A DNA stretch of 64,000 nucleotides from contig NZ_JYLN01000004.1 in assembly GCF_001439735.1 (NCBI RefSeq), positions 558,001 to 622,000 on the forward strand, written 5' to 3'. Each line of letters starts with the position of its first letter. Position 1 is the first letter of the stretch. Of this stretch, positions 8,597 through 21,008 are shown piece by piece. A program made the position numbers and the translations under genes. Origin of the DNA: Pseudomonas paralactis. Lineage in GTDB: Bacteria; Pseudomonadota; Gammaproteobacteria; Pseudomonadales; Pseudomonadaceae. The notes beneath the pieces are model-generated. The model was not told the DNA's origin and did no database searches. It worked only from the letters and a program-made list of their open reading frames with translations.

Positions 8597-9886
8597 GTGA
8601 ACCCAATGCCCGCTGTGAATACCTTGCGCCCCTCGGCTTGTCCGGGGTTGCTGCGTATTGTCCAGGCGCTGGACGGCGGCATTTGTCGGATCAAACTGGC
8701 CGGTGGTTCGATCACCGCGGATCAGGCCAACGCCGTGGCGGACGCGGCTCGCATGTATGCGGGCGGGGTGATCGAGGCGACCAACCGCGCCAACTTGCAG
8801 ATCCGCGGCATTGGCGCCGAGCAGGACGCCTTGATCGCCCGGTTGCTCGCCGCCGGCCTCGGCCCGAATAACGCTGCCGGTGACGACGTGCGCAACCTGA
8901 TGCTCAGCCCCAGCGCCGGGATCGACCCGCAGATGTGGTTCGATACTCGCCCATTGGCGACACAGATTCTTGCCACCTTGCAAAACCATGCGCGGTTCCA
9001 CCAGTTGTCGGCCAAGTTCGCGATACAACTCGATGGCGGTGAAGCTCTGGCGATGCTGGAGCATCACCATGACCTGTGGCTGTCGGCGTTTGTGCGCGAG
9101 GGGCAGACGCTGTTGGCGTTCGGCCTGGCCGGCTGCCCGGGGCTGGATGCGCCGGTGGCGGCGGTGCCGCTGGACCACGGCCATGCGCTGGTGGTGGCGG
9201 TGCTGGAGGCCTTTCTCGACCTGGCGACGCCCGAGCAAACGCGTATGCGTCATCTGCCTGTGGATAACGTAGTGAGCCGTCTGAGCCTGCCGCTGTTGTC
9301 GGCGCAGGGCTTCAAACGCCCGGCCAGCGATGCATTGCTGCACATCGGCAGTTATCCACAGACTCAAAAGAATCAGTTTTACGTTGCGGCAATCGCGCCA
9401 TTGGGCCGCCTGGATTCGCTGATGCTCCAGGGCGCGGCGCAACTGGCCAGCGAGTATGGCGATGGCACCTTGCGCTTCACCCCCTGGCAGGGCGTGTTGC
9501 TGCCTAACATTGAACGTCCTGGCGCCGTGACCGAAGGCTTGGCGCAACTGGGCTTTCTGTGTTCAACCGACCATCCCTTGGCGCGCATGATCGCCTGCAC
9601 CGGCTCCAGCGGTTGCGGCAAGGGCCTGGCCGACACCAAGGCCGACGCGGTGCAACTGGCCGCGCTGCAACCGGGCGTCGAAGCTCACCTGTCCGGCTGC
9701 TCGCGCTCTTGCGCCGCCGCGCACACCGCGCCAGTCACGTTGCTGGCGGTGAGCCCCGGCCACTACGACCTCTATTTTCGCGACGCAGCCCACCCGGGTT
9801 TCGGTCGGCTGCACGCGCGCACTCTTTCCATTGAAGCGGCGGGCGCCCTGTTACGCGCTCGCCCACGGAGCAACACCGATGATTGA
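8597..9886 (+). CDS. cobG: precorrin-3B synthase CobG
   Basis: 429 residues from GTG 8597; ATG 8606 is equally possible and no strong ribosome binding site decides. CobG is an iron-sulfur monooxygenase of the sulfite/nitrite reductase superfamily acting on precorrin-3A. The start RPSACPGLLRIVQALDGG is typical, and the C-terminal Cys pattern CTGSSGCGKG ... SGCSRSCAAA (about residues 330-375) provides the 4Fe-4S ligands. Overlaps cobH by 8 bases. The gap to divergent cobL is about 95 bp, too short for a full cobalamin riboswitch. Confidence 0.93.
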   Translation: MNPMPAVNTLRPSACPGLLRIVQALDGGICRIKLAGGSITADQANAVADAARMYAGGVIEATNRANLQIRGIGAEQDALIARLLAAGLGPNNAAGDDVRNLMLSPSAGIDPQMWFDTRPLATQILATLQNHARFHQLSAKFAIQLDGGEALAMLEHHHDLWLSAFVREGQTLLAFGLAGCPGLDAPVAAVPLDHGHALVVAVLEAFLDLATPEQTRMRHLPVDNVVSRLSLPLLSAQGFKRPASDALLHIGSYPQTQKNQFYVAAIAPLGRLDSLMLQGAAQLASEYGDGTLRFTPWQGVLLPNIERPGAVTEGLAQLGFLCSTDHPLARMIACTGSSGCGKGLADTKADAVQLAALQPGVEAHLSGCSRSCAAAHTAPVTLLAVSPGHYDLYFRDAAHPGFGRLHARTLSIEAAGALLRARPRSNTDD

Positions 9887-10505
9887 TTACATCCGCGACG
9901 GTCAGGAGATCTATCGCAACTCCTTCGCCATTATTCGCGCGGAAGCCAACCTGGAGCGCATCCCGGCCGACCTGGAAAAACTCGCGGTGCGGGTGATCCA
10001 TGCGTGCGGCATGGTGGAGGCTATCGACGGTCTGCAGTTTTCCGAAGGTGCGGGCAAGGCCGGGCGCGATGCGCTGGCCGCTGGCGCGCCGATCCTGTGT
10101 GATGCGCGGATGGTCTCCGAGGGCGTGACCCGTGCGCGTCTGCCGGCCAATAACGAGGTGATCTGCACCTTGCGTGATGACAGCGTGCCGCAGCTGGCGC
10201 GCGAGTTGGGCAATACTCGTTCCGCCGCCGCCCTGGAACTGTGGCGTCCGCATTTGGAAGGCAGTGTGGTGGTGATCGGCAACGCGCCGACCGCCTTGTT
10301 CTATCTGTTGGAAATGCTCGATGCCGGCGCGCCGAAACCGGCGTTGATCCTGGGTTTCCCGGTCGGTTTCGTCGGCGCCGCCGAATCCAAGGCCATGCTT
10401 GCCGCCGACAGCCGTGGCGTGCCGTTCGTGATCATGCAAGGTCGCCTGGGCGGCAGCGCCATGGCCGCCGCCGCCGTCAATGCCCTGGCCACGGAGGTCG
10501 AATAA
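9879..10505 (+). CDS. cobH: precorrin-8X methylmutase CobH
   Basis: 208 residues. Moves the C11 methyl group of precorrin-8X to C12, giving hydrogenobyrinate. Start [20 protein letters not shown] is typical; the catalytic His is in [13 protein letters not shown] near residue 43, and the C-terminal VGAAESK and [13 protein letters not shown] motifs are present. GGAG is nine bases upstream of ATG 9879, and the ATG lies inside the end of cobG, giving coupled translation. TAATG joins it to cobI. Confidence 0.95.
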   Translation: MIDYIRDGQEIYRNSFAIIRAEANLERIPADLEKLAVRVIHACGMVEAIDGLQFSEGAGKAGRDALAAGAPILCDARMVSEGVTRARLPANNEVICTLRDDSVPQLARELGNTRSAAALELWRPHLEGSVVVIGNAPTALFYLLEMLDAGAPKPALILGFPVGFVGAAESKAMLAADSRGVPFVIMQGRLGGSAMAAAAVNALATEVE

Positions 10506-11236
10506 TGCAGGTGCGCGGACGTTTGATCGGCCTGGGCGTAGGCCCCGGTGACCCGGAACTGATCACGCTCAAGGCCCTGCGCCTGCTGCGTGAATCGCCG
10601 GTGGTGGCGTACTTCGTGGCCAAGGGCAAGAAGGGCAACGCTTTCGGCATCATCGAAGACCACCTGGTGCCGCAGCAGACGCTGATGCCGCTGGTGTACC
10701 CGGTTACCACTGAAGCGCTGCCGGCGCCGCTGTCCTATGAGCAGGTGATCAGCGACTTCTACGACCACGCCAGCCTCGACGTGGCCGCACACCTGGATGC
10801 AGGCCGCGATGTGGCGGTGATCTGCGAAGGTGATCCGTTCTTCTACGGCTCCTACATGTACCTGCATGACCGCCTTGCCGAGCGCTACGAAGCCCAGGTG
10901 ATTCCGGGCGTGTGTTCAATGCTCGGTGGCGCTTCGGTGCTCGGCGCACCGTTGGTGTATCGCAACCAGAGCTTGTCGGTGCTCTCGGGCGTATTGCCCC
11001 ATGAGGACCTCAAGCGCCGCCTGGCGGATGCGGATGCCGCCGTGATCATGAAACTGGGGCGCAACTTCCCGAAGGTACGCCAGGTGTTGGAAGAGCTGGG
11101 CCTGGCCGAGCGTGCGTTGTACGTGGAGCGCGCCACCATGGCCAATCAGAAGATCGTGCCGCTGGATCAGGTGGAGCCGATGTCGTCGCCGTATTTCTCG
11201 CTGATCATCGTGCCCGGTGAAAGGTGGCAAGGTTGA
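10505..11236 (+). CDS. cobI: precorrin-2 C20-methyltransferase CobI
   Basis: 243-residue SAM-dependent tetrapyrrole methylase. Motifs: [20 protein letters not shown] at the N-terminus, [19 protein letters not shown] near residue 100, and [20 protein letters not shown] near residue 135. It makes precorrin-3A. ATG overlaps the cobH stop by one base (TAATG), which sets the start although the frame stays open upstream. Ends TGATG into cobJ. Confidence 0.95.
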   Translation: MQVRGRLIGLGVGPGDPELITLKALRLLRESPVVAYFVAKGKKGNAFGIIEDHLVPQQTLMPLVYPVTTEALPAPLSYEQVISDFYDHASLDVAAHLDAGRDVAVICEGDPFFYGSYMYLHDRLAERYEAQVIPGVCSMLGGASVLGAPLVYRNQSLSVLSGVLPHEDLKRRLADADAAVIMKLGRNFPKVRQVLEELGLAERALYVERATMANQKIVPLDQVEPMSSPYFSLIIVPGERWQG

Positions 11237-12873
11237 TGACGCCGGCGATTGTGATTCTGGGCCAAGGCAGCCTGGCGACGGCACGCAAGATCCAGCAGGT
11301 TTACCCCGGCGCGTTGATCCACGGCCTGGCCGCTCGGGTTGAAGGCGCAGACCAGCACTACAGCGAGTTCGGCGCGACGCTGCGCCAACTCTACCAGCAA
11401 GGCACGCCGCTGATTGCCCTGTGCGCTGCCGGCATTGTGATTCGCACCTTGGCGCCGCTGCTGTTGGAAAAGGGCGAGGAACCTGCCGTGCTGGCCGTGG
11501 CTGAAGACGGCAGTGCCGTGGTGCCGCTGCTTGGTGGCCTGGGCGGGGTGAATGTGATGGCGCGGGATATCGCTGCGGCACTGGGCGTATCCGCGGCAAT
11601 CACCACCAGTGGCGAGCTGCGCTTTGGTACCTGCCTGCTCAACCCGCCGGCGGGGTATCAACTGGCGGACCTTGAGCTGGGCAAGCGTTTTGTTTCCGAC
11701 CTCTTGGCCGGTGAGCCCGTGCGCATCGAAGGCGCCGCGCCGTGGCTGGACCAGGCCAACCTGGCACAGGACCAGCAGGCGCGCCTGGCGATTCATGTGG
11801 GCAGTGCCGAGCGCCCGGCGGCACCCGACGAGCTGCTGATTTACCCGCAAAATGTCTGCGTTACCTGCAAGCCCGGTGCGCAGTTGGCCGCGCGTGTGCG
11901 CACGGCGCTGCATGAGGCGGGGATCGCCGTGCAAGCGCTCGCCTGCCTGTTGGCCAGTGATCTGCAGATGGCCGACGCTTCATTGCATGAAGCTGCGCTG
12001 GCGTTGGGTGTACCGCTGCGTTTTGCCGCACTGGCGCCCGTTGCGGATATCAGCATTACCGTGGCCGAGCAGCCCCTGGACGTGTCGCAGGTGGGGCGCC
12101 CCCGTGGCCGTCTCGCAGTGATCGGCCTGGGCCCTGGCGCCGCCGAGTTGATGGTGCCGGCGGTCAAGGCGGAACTGGCGCGTTGCACCGATGTGCTGGG
12201 GTATGAAACCTATGTGCGCATGGCTGGGCCGTTCCGTGACGATCAAGTGCAACACTGCACCGACAACCGCGAAGAAATGCAGCGCGCTCGCCACGCTTTC
12301 GAGCTGGCTGCGCAGGGGCGTTCGGTGGTGGTGGTGTCGTCCGGCGACCCGGGTGTGTTCGCCATGGCCGCCGCGGTGATCGAGGCGCTGCACGAATCCA
12401 GCGACCCGGCCTGGCATCAGGTCGACCTGGAAATCCTGCCGGGGGTTTCCGCCTCCCTGGCCACCGCCGCCCAGGCGGGCGCGCCCTTGGGTCATGACTT
12501 TTGCGTTATGTCGCTGTCGGATAACCTCAAGCCCTGGTCGATCATCGAAAAACGCCTGGACCTGGCTTCCCAGGCCGACCTGGCGCTGGCGTTCTACAAC
12601 CCGATCTCCCGTTCGCGGCCCTGGCAACTGGGGCGCGCTCTGGAGATTGTCCGTCTGCACCGCACGTCCGAGACGCCGGTAGTGTTGGGCCGCGACATCG
12701 GTCGGCCGGGCCAGACACTGCGTGTCATCACCCTCGGCCAATTGACGCCCGAGCAGGTGGACATGCGCACCATGGTGCTGATCGGCTCGTCCACCACCTG
12801 CGTGTTCCCGCGTGCCGGTGGCGGGGAGTGGGTGTATACGCCGCGTTGGTACGGCGACAAACCCGCCTCCTGA
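11236..12873 (+). CDS. cobJ: CbiG-CobJ fusion, precorrin-3B C17-methyltransferase
   Basis: 545 residues, about twice the size of a plain CobJ. Residues 1-290 are CbiG-like (PAIVILGQGSLATARKIQQV, CAAGIVIRTLAPLL, LGGVNVMARDIA, then a CobE/CbiG C-terminal domain). Residues 295-545 are the CobJ methylase (LAVIGLGPGAAELMVPAV, VVVSSGDPGVFAMAAAVIEA, LPGVSASLATAAQAGAPLGH). It methylates C17 and contracts the ring of precorrin-3B. CbiG opens the lactone in the anaerobic route; its role in this oxygen-dependent route is unclear. TGATG overlap favours ATG 11236; GTG 11224 is an alternative. Confidence 0.93.
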   Translation: MTPAIVILGQGSLATARKIQQVYPGALIHGLAARVEGADQHYSEFGATLRQLYQQGTPLIALCAAGIVIRTLAPLLLEKGEEPAVLAVAEDGSAVVPLLGGLGGVNVMARDIAAALGVSAAITTSGELRFGTCLLNPPAGYQLADLELGKRFVSDLLAGEPVRIEGAAPWLDQANLAQDQQARLAIHVGSAERPAAPDELLIYPQNVCVTCKPGAQLAARVRTALHEAGIAVQALACLLASDLQMADASLHEAALALGVPLRFAALAPVADISITVAEQPLDVSQVGRPRGRLAVIGLGPGAAELMVPAVKAELARCTDVLGYETYVRMAGPFRDDQVQHCTDNREEMQRARHAFELAAQGRSVVVVSSGDPGVFAMAAAVIEALHESSDPAWHQVDLEILPGVSASLATAAQAGAPLGHDFCVMSLSDNLKPWSIIEKRLDLASQADLALAFYNPISRSRPWQLGRALEIVRLHRTSETPVVLGRDIGRPGQTLRVITLGQLTPEQVDMRTMVLIGSSTTCVFPRAGGGEWVYTPRWYGDKPAS

Positions 12874-13111
12874 AAACAGCCCGCCGGCTGCCGGAAAGCT
12901 CCGAATGACCCAAGGATTGTCCTGAGGTTGTTCGGGGCTTTTTCTTTATTTTCACGCTGAAAACCGCACGCCTGGCGGCTGCGCCTCGTGATTGCTGGGC
13001 ACGCGGTTTTGACCGGTTCCACCAAGGCATGTTTGTCGCATGGAAAGCCCTCCGCCCGCTGGACTAGTGTGGAGGAAAGCCCCATGTCGGGTGCTTGTGG
13101 AGAACTGAAAA

Positions 13112-13891
13112 ATGGAGCGACATCACAGAAGGATCAACAGTACCAAACGGCGCAAACTGATCGCCGCCTACAAGTTGCCCGGGGCACCTGGAGCGCACGC
13201 GGCGTTACCTCTGGACACCGAAGACGACTGCAACGCGGCGGTGGTCAACAATGGGGTGCTTTCCTTCGCCGAGGGGCTGTCCGGGCTGAACCGCGAATAC
13301 ATTCGCAAGAGTTACCTGTTGGCCAGCAGTTACGTGAGCGATGTGCTGAAGGTGCATCGAGGCACCGAGGCGTGGTACGACGAATTTATCAAGGTCATGG
13401 TCAGCCTTGGCTGGCTGCCGGTGCGCAGCAGTTTCGAGCGGGTCTCACGCTCGGGCAAGGGGCTGACCGTGCAATTGGCTGCGCTGAATATCATCGGCGC
13501 GCTGCTGGGGTCGATGTCACTGTCGGGGCCGCTGGTGACCGCGCTGCCCAAACTGGCCGCCGATGCGCTGGAGGCATTGAAGCAGCAGCCGGCATCTTTC
13601 GATTTGTTCAAGCGCAACAGTACGGTGCAGGAAGGTGGTGATTTTGGCGTGGCGTCCTGTGCCCAAACCAATGGCGAAGTGATGATGGTGCTGGTGACCT
13701 ACAGCAGCCACGGTGTGAGCAAACAGGTGGGAGTGCCGTTTCTTGAATGGGATAGCTCATCGTTGGAGGCTTTCAGCGGGCAAACCTGCCTGGTGCTGAA
13801 CACCTCGGTGGTCAACGAAAAAACCATCCAGCTGATGCGCGAAAGCGCCGGTGACAAGGTGCAATTGGCGATTGCCAAATACCGGATCTAA
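13112..13891 (+). CDS. orphan protein of unknown function
   Basis: 259 residues; GGAG nine bases before the ATG supports the start. No signal peptide. N-terminus basic (ERHHRRINSTKRRKLIAAYK). Centre (about 115-165) is an apolar/amphipathic stretch including LTVQLAALNIIGALLGSMSL, possibly a buried helical hairpin or membrane-active region. The C-terminal third looks beta-rich, with a conserved-looking EWDSSSLEAFSGQTCLVLN. I do not recognise a domain. It sits alone between the cob genes and marC, and its stop overlaps the marC stop on the other strand. The 237 bp before it hold no clear terminator or promoter. Confidence 0.75.
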   Translation: MERHHRRINSTKRRKLIAAYKLPGAPGAHAALPLDTEDDCNAAVVNNGVLSFAEGLSGLNREYIRKSYLLASSYVSDVLKVHRGTEAWYDEFIKVMVSLGWLPVRSSFERVSRSGKGLTVQLAALNIIGALLGSMSLSGPLVTALPKLAADALEALKQQPASFDLFKRNSTVQEGGDFGVASCAQTNGEVMMVLVTYSSHGVSKQVGVPFLEWDSSSLEAFSGQTCLVLNTSVVNEKTIQLMRESAGDKVQLAIAKYRI

Positions 13892-14484
13892 GGCACCAGG
13901 TAGCCGCGAACTCCGGTAAAAATAATTTGCGCGGCCAGGGCGCACACAAACAGGCCCATCAACCGGCTGACAATCTGCAAACCCTGGTCGCCGAGAATCC
14001 GTTCGATACGGTTGGACAGGTACAGCACCACACCCACGGTGAGGCTGGCCAAGGCGATGCTGAGGATGGCGGTGAGCTTGTCGTCCCAGTGGGGCTGGCT
14101 CACGCCCATCACCAGCAGTGCGCCGATAGTGCCGGGGCCGACGGTGAGCGGGATGGTCAGCGGTACGATGGTCACGTCCTGCTGCACGTTGTCGGTCTGC
14201 ACCGCCGACTTGCCCTGAGCCATGCCCAATGCGGAGATAAACAACACGCTGCCGGCGCCGATACGGAACGCATCCACGGTAATGCCGAACACGCTGAAAA
14301 TTACCCGGCCGAACAGGTAGAGCAACACACTCGATACCAGGGTCGCCAGTGCAACCTTCCAGGCCAGGCGCCGACGCTCCTTGCTGGAATAACCACGGGT
14401 CAGGCTGATAAAGCAGGACAGCACAAAGAACGGGCTGTAGAGCACCAGCATCTTCAGGTAAACGCTGAATAACACATGGAGCAT
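13888..14484 (-). CDS. MarC family integral membrane protein
   Basis: 198 residues with about six membrane helices (LKMLVLYSPFFVLSCFISLT, VALATLVSSVLLYLFGRVIF, a helix near AGSVLFISALGMA, LTAILSIALASLTVGVVLYL, SRLMGLFVCALAAQIIFTGV). The TIVPLTIPLTVGPGTIGALL motif near residue 108 is the signature of the MarC/UPF0056 family. The transported substrate is unknown; the old link to multiple antibiotic resistance was not upheld for E. coli MarC. Convergent with the 13112 gene, stops overlapping by 4 bases. Confidence 0.92.
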   Translation of the reverse strand: MLHVLFSVYLKMLVLYSPFFVLSCFISLTRGYSSKERRRLAWKVALATLVSSVLLYLFGRVIFSVFGITVDAFRIGAGSVLFISALGMAQGKSAVQTDNVQQDVTIVPLTIPLTVGPGTIGALLVMGVSQPHWDDKLTAILSIALASLTVGVVLYLSNRIERILGDQGLQIVSRLMGLFVCALAAQIIFTGVRGYLVP

Positions 14485-14539
14485 GGGGGCGGCTCGCGGG
14501 CGGAGAAAGTGTGGAGGAGTCTATCCGACACAGATCAAA

Positions 14540-14628
14540 TGTGGGAGCTGGCTTGCCTGCGATAGCAGTGGGTCAGTTAATACATCAGTGACTGATACAT
14601 CGCTATCGCAGGCAAGCCAGCTCCCACA
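14540..14628. repeat. REPIN, TGTGGGAGCTGGCTTGCCTG type
   Basis: Two inverted REP halves around a short spacer, between marC and retS. The inner bases start AGCAGTGGGTCAG as in the copy at 37029. Confidence 0.85.
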
Positions 14629-14645
14629 GGGGATGGTATTTCAAG

Positions 14646-17420
<2,775 letters not shown>

Positions 17421-17482
17421 GGCGAAATCCCTTCGTAGGTTGATGCACGGGTTAACTATGCGCGGGGCGACATGGGTACGGC

Positions 17483-17499
17483 AAGGGCCAAAGGCCCTT
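17483..17499. terminator. hairpin between purD and retS
   Basis: AAGGGCC-AAA-GGCCCTT, perfect 7-bp arms with a 3-base loop, 37 bases past the purD stop and 63 bases before the retS start. No T-run follows, so it could be a purD attenuator/terminator or part of the retS control region. Confidence 0.4.
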
Positions 17500-17535
17500 A
17501 CCTAACCGAACGGATAGCTACTGCAAGTGTAGCTC

Positions 17536-18828
17536 TCAGCTGTTCTCACCGCGTTCACGGGCAATGGCGCGGTAGCCGATGTCGGTGCGGTAGAAGCAAC
17601 CGTTCCAGTCGATTTTCGCAGCCAGCTTGTACGCCTGCTGTTGGGCGGCATCGACACTGGCACCCATTGCGGTGGCGCACAACACACGGCCACCTGCGGT
17701 TACAACTTTGCCGTCCTTGAGCGCGGTGCCTGCGTGGAACACCTTGCCTTCCAGCGTGGCGGCGGCGTCCAGACCTTCAATCACATCGCCCTTGGCGTAA
17801 TCGGCAGGGTAACCACCGGCCGCCAGCACGATGCCGACGCTCGGGCGTGGGTCCCACTGCGCTTCGACCTTATCCAGCGCTTGGGCCAGTGCCGCTTCCA
17901 CCAGCAGCACCAGGCTCGATTGCAGGCGCAGCATCACCGGTTGTGTTTCCGGATCGCCGAAACGGCAGTTGAACTCGATGACTTTCGGGTTACCGGCTTT
18001 GTCGATCATCAGGCCGGCGTAGAGGAAACCGGTGTAGACGTTGCCTTCGTCGGCCATGCCGCGCACGGTCGGCCAGATCACCAGGTCCATGACACGCTGA
18101 TGCACATCGCTGGTGACCACTGGCGCCGGGGAGTAAGCCCCCATGCCGCCGGTGTTCGGGCCGCTGTCGCCATTGCCGACACGCTTGTGGTCCTGGCTGG
18201 TGGCCATGGGCAGTACGTTCTTGCCGTCGACCATCACGATAAAGCTGGCTTCTTCGCCGTCGAGGAACTCCTCGATAACCACGCGCGAACCGGCGTCACC
18301 AAAGGCATTGCCGGCGAGCATGTCGCGCACGGCGTCTTCGGCTTCCTGCAGGGTCATGGCGACGATCACGCCTTTACCGGCCGCCAGGCCGTCGGCCTTG
18401 ATCACGATGGGTGCGCCTTTTTCACGCAGGTAAGCCAGGGCCGGCTCGATCTCGGTGAAGTTCTGGTAGTCGGCGGTCGGGATCTTGTGGCGTGCCAGGA
18501 AGTCCTTGGTGAAGGCTTTCGAGCCTTCCAGCTGGGCGGCGCCCGCGGTCGGGCCGAAGCAATCCAGGCCACGGCTGCGGAACAGATCCACAACACCTGC
18601 TACCAGTGGCACTTCCGGGCCGACGATGGTCAGGGAAACGTTCTTCTCGGCAAAATCTGCCAGTTGCTCCAGGGCCAGCACGTCGATGGCGACGTTTTCG
18701 CACTTGGCTTCGATGGCGGTACCGGCGTTGCCGGGGGCCACGAAGACTTTCTGCACGCGTGGGTCCTGGGCTACTTTCCAGGCCAGGGCGTGTTCACGGC
18801 CACCGCTGCCAATGATCAAAACATTCAT
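17536..18828 (-). CDS. purD: phosphoribosylamine-glycine ligase PurD
   Basis: 430 residues, usual length. ATP-grasp ligase that makes glycinamide ribonucleotide in purine synthesis. Start MNVLIIGSGGREHALAWKVA is diagnostic; further motifs are PTAGAAQLEGSKAFTKDFLA, SQDHKRVGNGDSGPNTGGMG near residue 215 and IEFNCRFGDPETQ near 285. ATG 18828 is chosen over longer frames because the family begins there. Follows purH on the same strand with a REP element between. Confidence 0.97.
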   Translation of the reverse strand: MNVLIIGSGGREHALAWKVAQDPRVQKVFVAPGNAGTAIEAKCENVAIDVLALEQLADFAEKNVSLTIVGPEVPLVAGVVDLFRSRGLDCFGPTAGAAQLEGSKAFTKDFLARHKIPTADYQNFTEIEPALAYLREKGAPIVIKADGLAAGKGVIVAMTLQEAEDAVRDMLAGNAFGDAGSRVVIEEFLDGEEASFIVMVDGKNVLPMATSQDHKRVGNGDSGPNTGGMGAYSPAPVVTSDVHQRVMDLVIWPTVRGMADEGNVYTGFLYAGLMIDKAGNPKVIEFNCRFGDPETQPVMLRLQSSLVLLVEAALAQALDKVEAQWDPRPSVGIVLAAGGYPADYAKGDVIEGLDAAATLEGKVFHAGTALKDGKVVTAGGRVLCATAMGASVDAAQQQAYKLAAKIDWNGCFYRTDIGYRAIARERGENS

Positions 18829-18880
18829 TTCAAAAACCTCGGATGGAGCAAATTCGTGGGGGCACTGTTGGCTGTTTTTC

Positions 18881-18967
18881 TGTGGGAGCTGGCTAGCCTG
18901 CGATGCGGGCACCTCGGTGTGTCAGTTGCACCGAGGTGATGCCATCGCAGGCAAGCCAGCTCCCACA
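18881..18967. repeat. REPIN, TGTGGGAGCTGGCTTGCC type
   Basis: Inverted REP halves between purH and purD; the inner bases form their own hairpin (CACCTCGGTG...CACCGAGGTG). Closely related to the copy at 24459. Confidence 0.82.
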
Positions 18968-18998
18968 TGAAGCCGGTGCCCGCTTGAGATCAAATCAA

Positions 18999-20606
18999 TC
19001 AGTGGCGGAAGTGGCGCATACCGGTGAACACCATGGCGATGCCGGCTTCATCAGCGGCGGCAATCACTTCTGCATCACGCATCGAGCCACCCGGTTGGAT
19101 CACGGCAGTCACACCGGCTTTCGCGGCGTTATCCAGGCCATCACGGAACGGGAAGAACGCATCGGAAGCCATCACCGAACCCACCACCTGCAAACCGGCG
19201 TGCTCTGCCTTGATCGCGGCGATACGCGCCGAGTTCACACGGCTCATCTGGCCGGCGCCGACACCGATGGTCTGGCGGTTCTTGGCGTAGACGATGGCGT
19301 TGGATTTAACGTACTTGGCCACTTTCCAGGCGAAGATCAAGTCGTTGATCTCTTGCTCGGTCGGTGCGCGCTTGGTCACCACTTTCAAGTCGTCGCTGCC
19401 GATCATGCCGATGTCGCGGCTCTGTACCAGCAAGCCGCCGTTGACGCGCTTGTAGTCCCAGGCAGCGGCGCGGTCGGCCGACCACTCGCCGCAGGCCAGC
19501 AGGCGCACGTTGGCTTTGGCGGCGACAATGGCGCGGGCCTCTTCGCTGACGCTTGGGGCGATGATGACTTCGACGAACTGACGCTCGACGATGGCCTTGG
19601 CGGTCTCGGCGTCCAGCTCGCGGTTGAAGGCAATGATGCCGCCGAACGCGGATTCGGTGTCGGTGGCGTAGGCCAGTTCGTAGGCCTGGCGGATACCGCC
19701 TTCAGCGTCCGGGCTCACGGCCACGCCGCACGGGTTGGCGTGCTTGACGATTACGCAGGCCGGTTTGACGAAGCTCTTCACGCATTCCAGCGCGGCGTCG
19801 GTATCGGCCACGTTGTTGTAGGAAAGTTCTTTGCCTTGCAGTTGGGTCGCGGTGGCAATGCCCACTTCGGCAGGCTTGGCTTCCACGTAGAACGCCGCGC
19901 TCTGGTGCGGGTTCTCGCCGTAGCGCATTTCCTGGGCCTTGATGAACTGGCTGTTGAACGTGCGCGGGAACTGGCTGCGGCCTTCGGTGCTGAGGGTGTC
20001 AGCCGCCTGGTTCACGGTGCCCATGTAGTTGGCGATCATGCCGTCGTAGGCGGCGGTGTGTTCGAACGCCTTGAGCATCAGGTCGAAACGCTGGGCGTAG
20101 GTCAGGCCACCGGCTTTCAGGTTTTCCAGCACGTTGGCGTAGTCGCTGGCGTTGACCACGATGGCCACATCTTTGTGGTTCTTGGCCGCCGAGCGCACCA
20201 TGGTCGGGCCGCCGATATCGATGTTTTCGATGGCGGTCGGCAGGTCGCAGCCTGGCTTGTTGATGGTGGCTTCGAACGGGTAAAGGTTAACGGCCACCAG
20301 GTCGATCGGCTTGATGCCGTGCTCGGTCATGATGGCGTCGTCGATACCGCGACGGCCGAGGATACCGCCGTGGATTTTCGGGTGCAGGGTCTTGACTCGA
20401 CCGTCCATCATTTCTGCGAAGCCGGTGTAGTCCGCGACTTCTACTGCGGCCACGCCGTTGTCCTGCAGCAGTTTGAAAGTCCCGCCCGTGGAGAGGATTT
20501 CCACACCCAGGGCTTCCAGCTCCCGGGCAAATTCGAGGATCCCGGTCTTGTCGGAAACACTGATCAAGGCGCGGCGGATCGGCAGGCGGGTAGTCTGGTC
20601 GGTCAT
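18999..20606 (-). CDS. purH: bifunctional AICAR transformylase/IMP cyclohydrolase PurH
   Basis: 535 residues; last two steps of IMP synthesis. N-terminal MGS-like IMP cyclohydrolase ([32 protein letters not shown]) and C-terminal AICAR transformylase ([46 protein letters not shown]). ATG 20606 has GGA nine bases upstream and fits the family start [20 protein letters not shown]. Follows fis, separated by a terminator. Confidence 0.97.
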   Translation of the reverse strand: MTDQTTRLPIRRALISVSDKTGILEFARELEALGVEILSTGGTFKLLQDNGVAAVEVADYTGFAEMMDGRVKTLHPKIHGGILGRRGIDDAIMTEHGIKPIDLVAVNLYPFEATINKPGCDLPTAIENIDIGGPTMVRSAAKNHKDVAIVVNASDYANVLENLKAGGLTYAQRFDLMLKAFEHTAAYDGMIANYMGTVNQAADTLSTEGRSQFPRTFNSQFIKAQEMRYGENPHQSAAFYVEAKPAEVGIATATQLQGKELSYNNVADTDAALECVKSFVKPACVIVKHANPCGVAVSPDAEGGIRQAYELAYATDTESAFGGIIAFNRELDAETAKAIVERQFVEVIIAPSVSEEARAIVAAKANVRLLACGEWSADRAAAWDYKRVNGGLLVQSRDIGMIGSDDLKVVTKRAPTEQEINDLIFAWKVAKYVKSNAIVYAKNRQTIGVGAGQMSRVNSARIAAIKAEHAGLQVVGSVMASDAFFPFRDGLDNAAKAGVTAVIQPGGSMRDAEVIAAADEAGIAMVFTGMRHFRH

Positions 20607-20635
20607 TTCAATTTCCATCAAAAGCAAAGGAGTCA

Positions 20636-20670
20636 GCAAAAAAGGCGACCGGTTTTACGCGGGCGCCTTT
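20636..20670 (-). terminator. Rho-independent terminator of fis
   Basis: Read on the minus strand, AAAGGCGCC...GGTCGCC followed by six or more T forms a GC stem with a U-tract just after the fis stop. It should end the dusB-fis message before purH. Confidence 0.75.
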
Positions 20671-20687
20671 CTGGTTTGATTGAATGC

Positions 20688-21008
20688 TTACAGCAAATCG
20701 TACTGCTTGAGCTTTTTGCGCAAGGTGCCACGGTTCAGGCCCAGCAGCTCACTGGCTTTGGTCTGATTGCCCTTGACGTAGTTCATCACGCTTTCGAGCA
20801 AGGGCGCCTCGACTTCGGAGAGCACCAGGTTGTACACGTCCGTGACGGAAGCACCCTCAAGGTGGGCGAAATAATTGTGCAGCGCTTTCTCGACACTCCC
20901 GCGAAGGGTCTGGCCTTCTTCGCTGGGCGTGTTGAGGTGCTGTTTCAAATTGACGTTGTCGCTCACGGGTGTTGTTCCACTCACTAAAGTCTCGGTCATC
21001 ATCGTCAT
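20688..21008 (-). CDS. fis: DNA-binding protein Fis
   Basis: 106 residues. Nucleoid protein; the C-terminal HTH ([20 protein letters not shown] then KKLKQYDLL) is nearly invariant in gammaproteobacteria. The start MTMMTETLV overlaps the dusB stop by 4 bases, giving the classical dusB-fis operon. MMTETLV six bases later is an alternative start. Confidence 0.97.
   Translation of the reverse strand: MTMMTETLVSGTTPVSDNVNLKQHLNTPSEEGQTLRGSVEKALHNYFAHLEGASVTDVYNLVLSEVEAPLLESVMNYVKGNQTKASELLGLNRGTLRKKLKQYDLL

Noticed and set aside
12988..13641. Plus-strand frame overlapping the orphan gene at 13112
   Set aside because: The 13112 frame has a better ribosome binding site and protein-like composition; this one is rich in Arg, Gln and Gly like other shadows.
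17421..17535. tRNA-like structure from the strong GGGCC hairpin
   Set aside because: Only one short stem is present, with no T-loop or anticodon arm.
18903..20987. 694-codon open frame antisense to purH and fis
   Set aside because: Runs over several well-supported minus-strand genes; composition (many His, Gly, Val) is typical of an antisense shadow.
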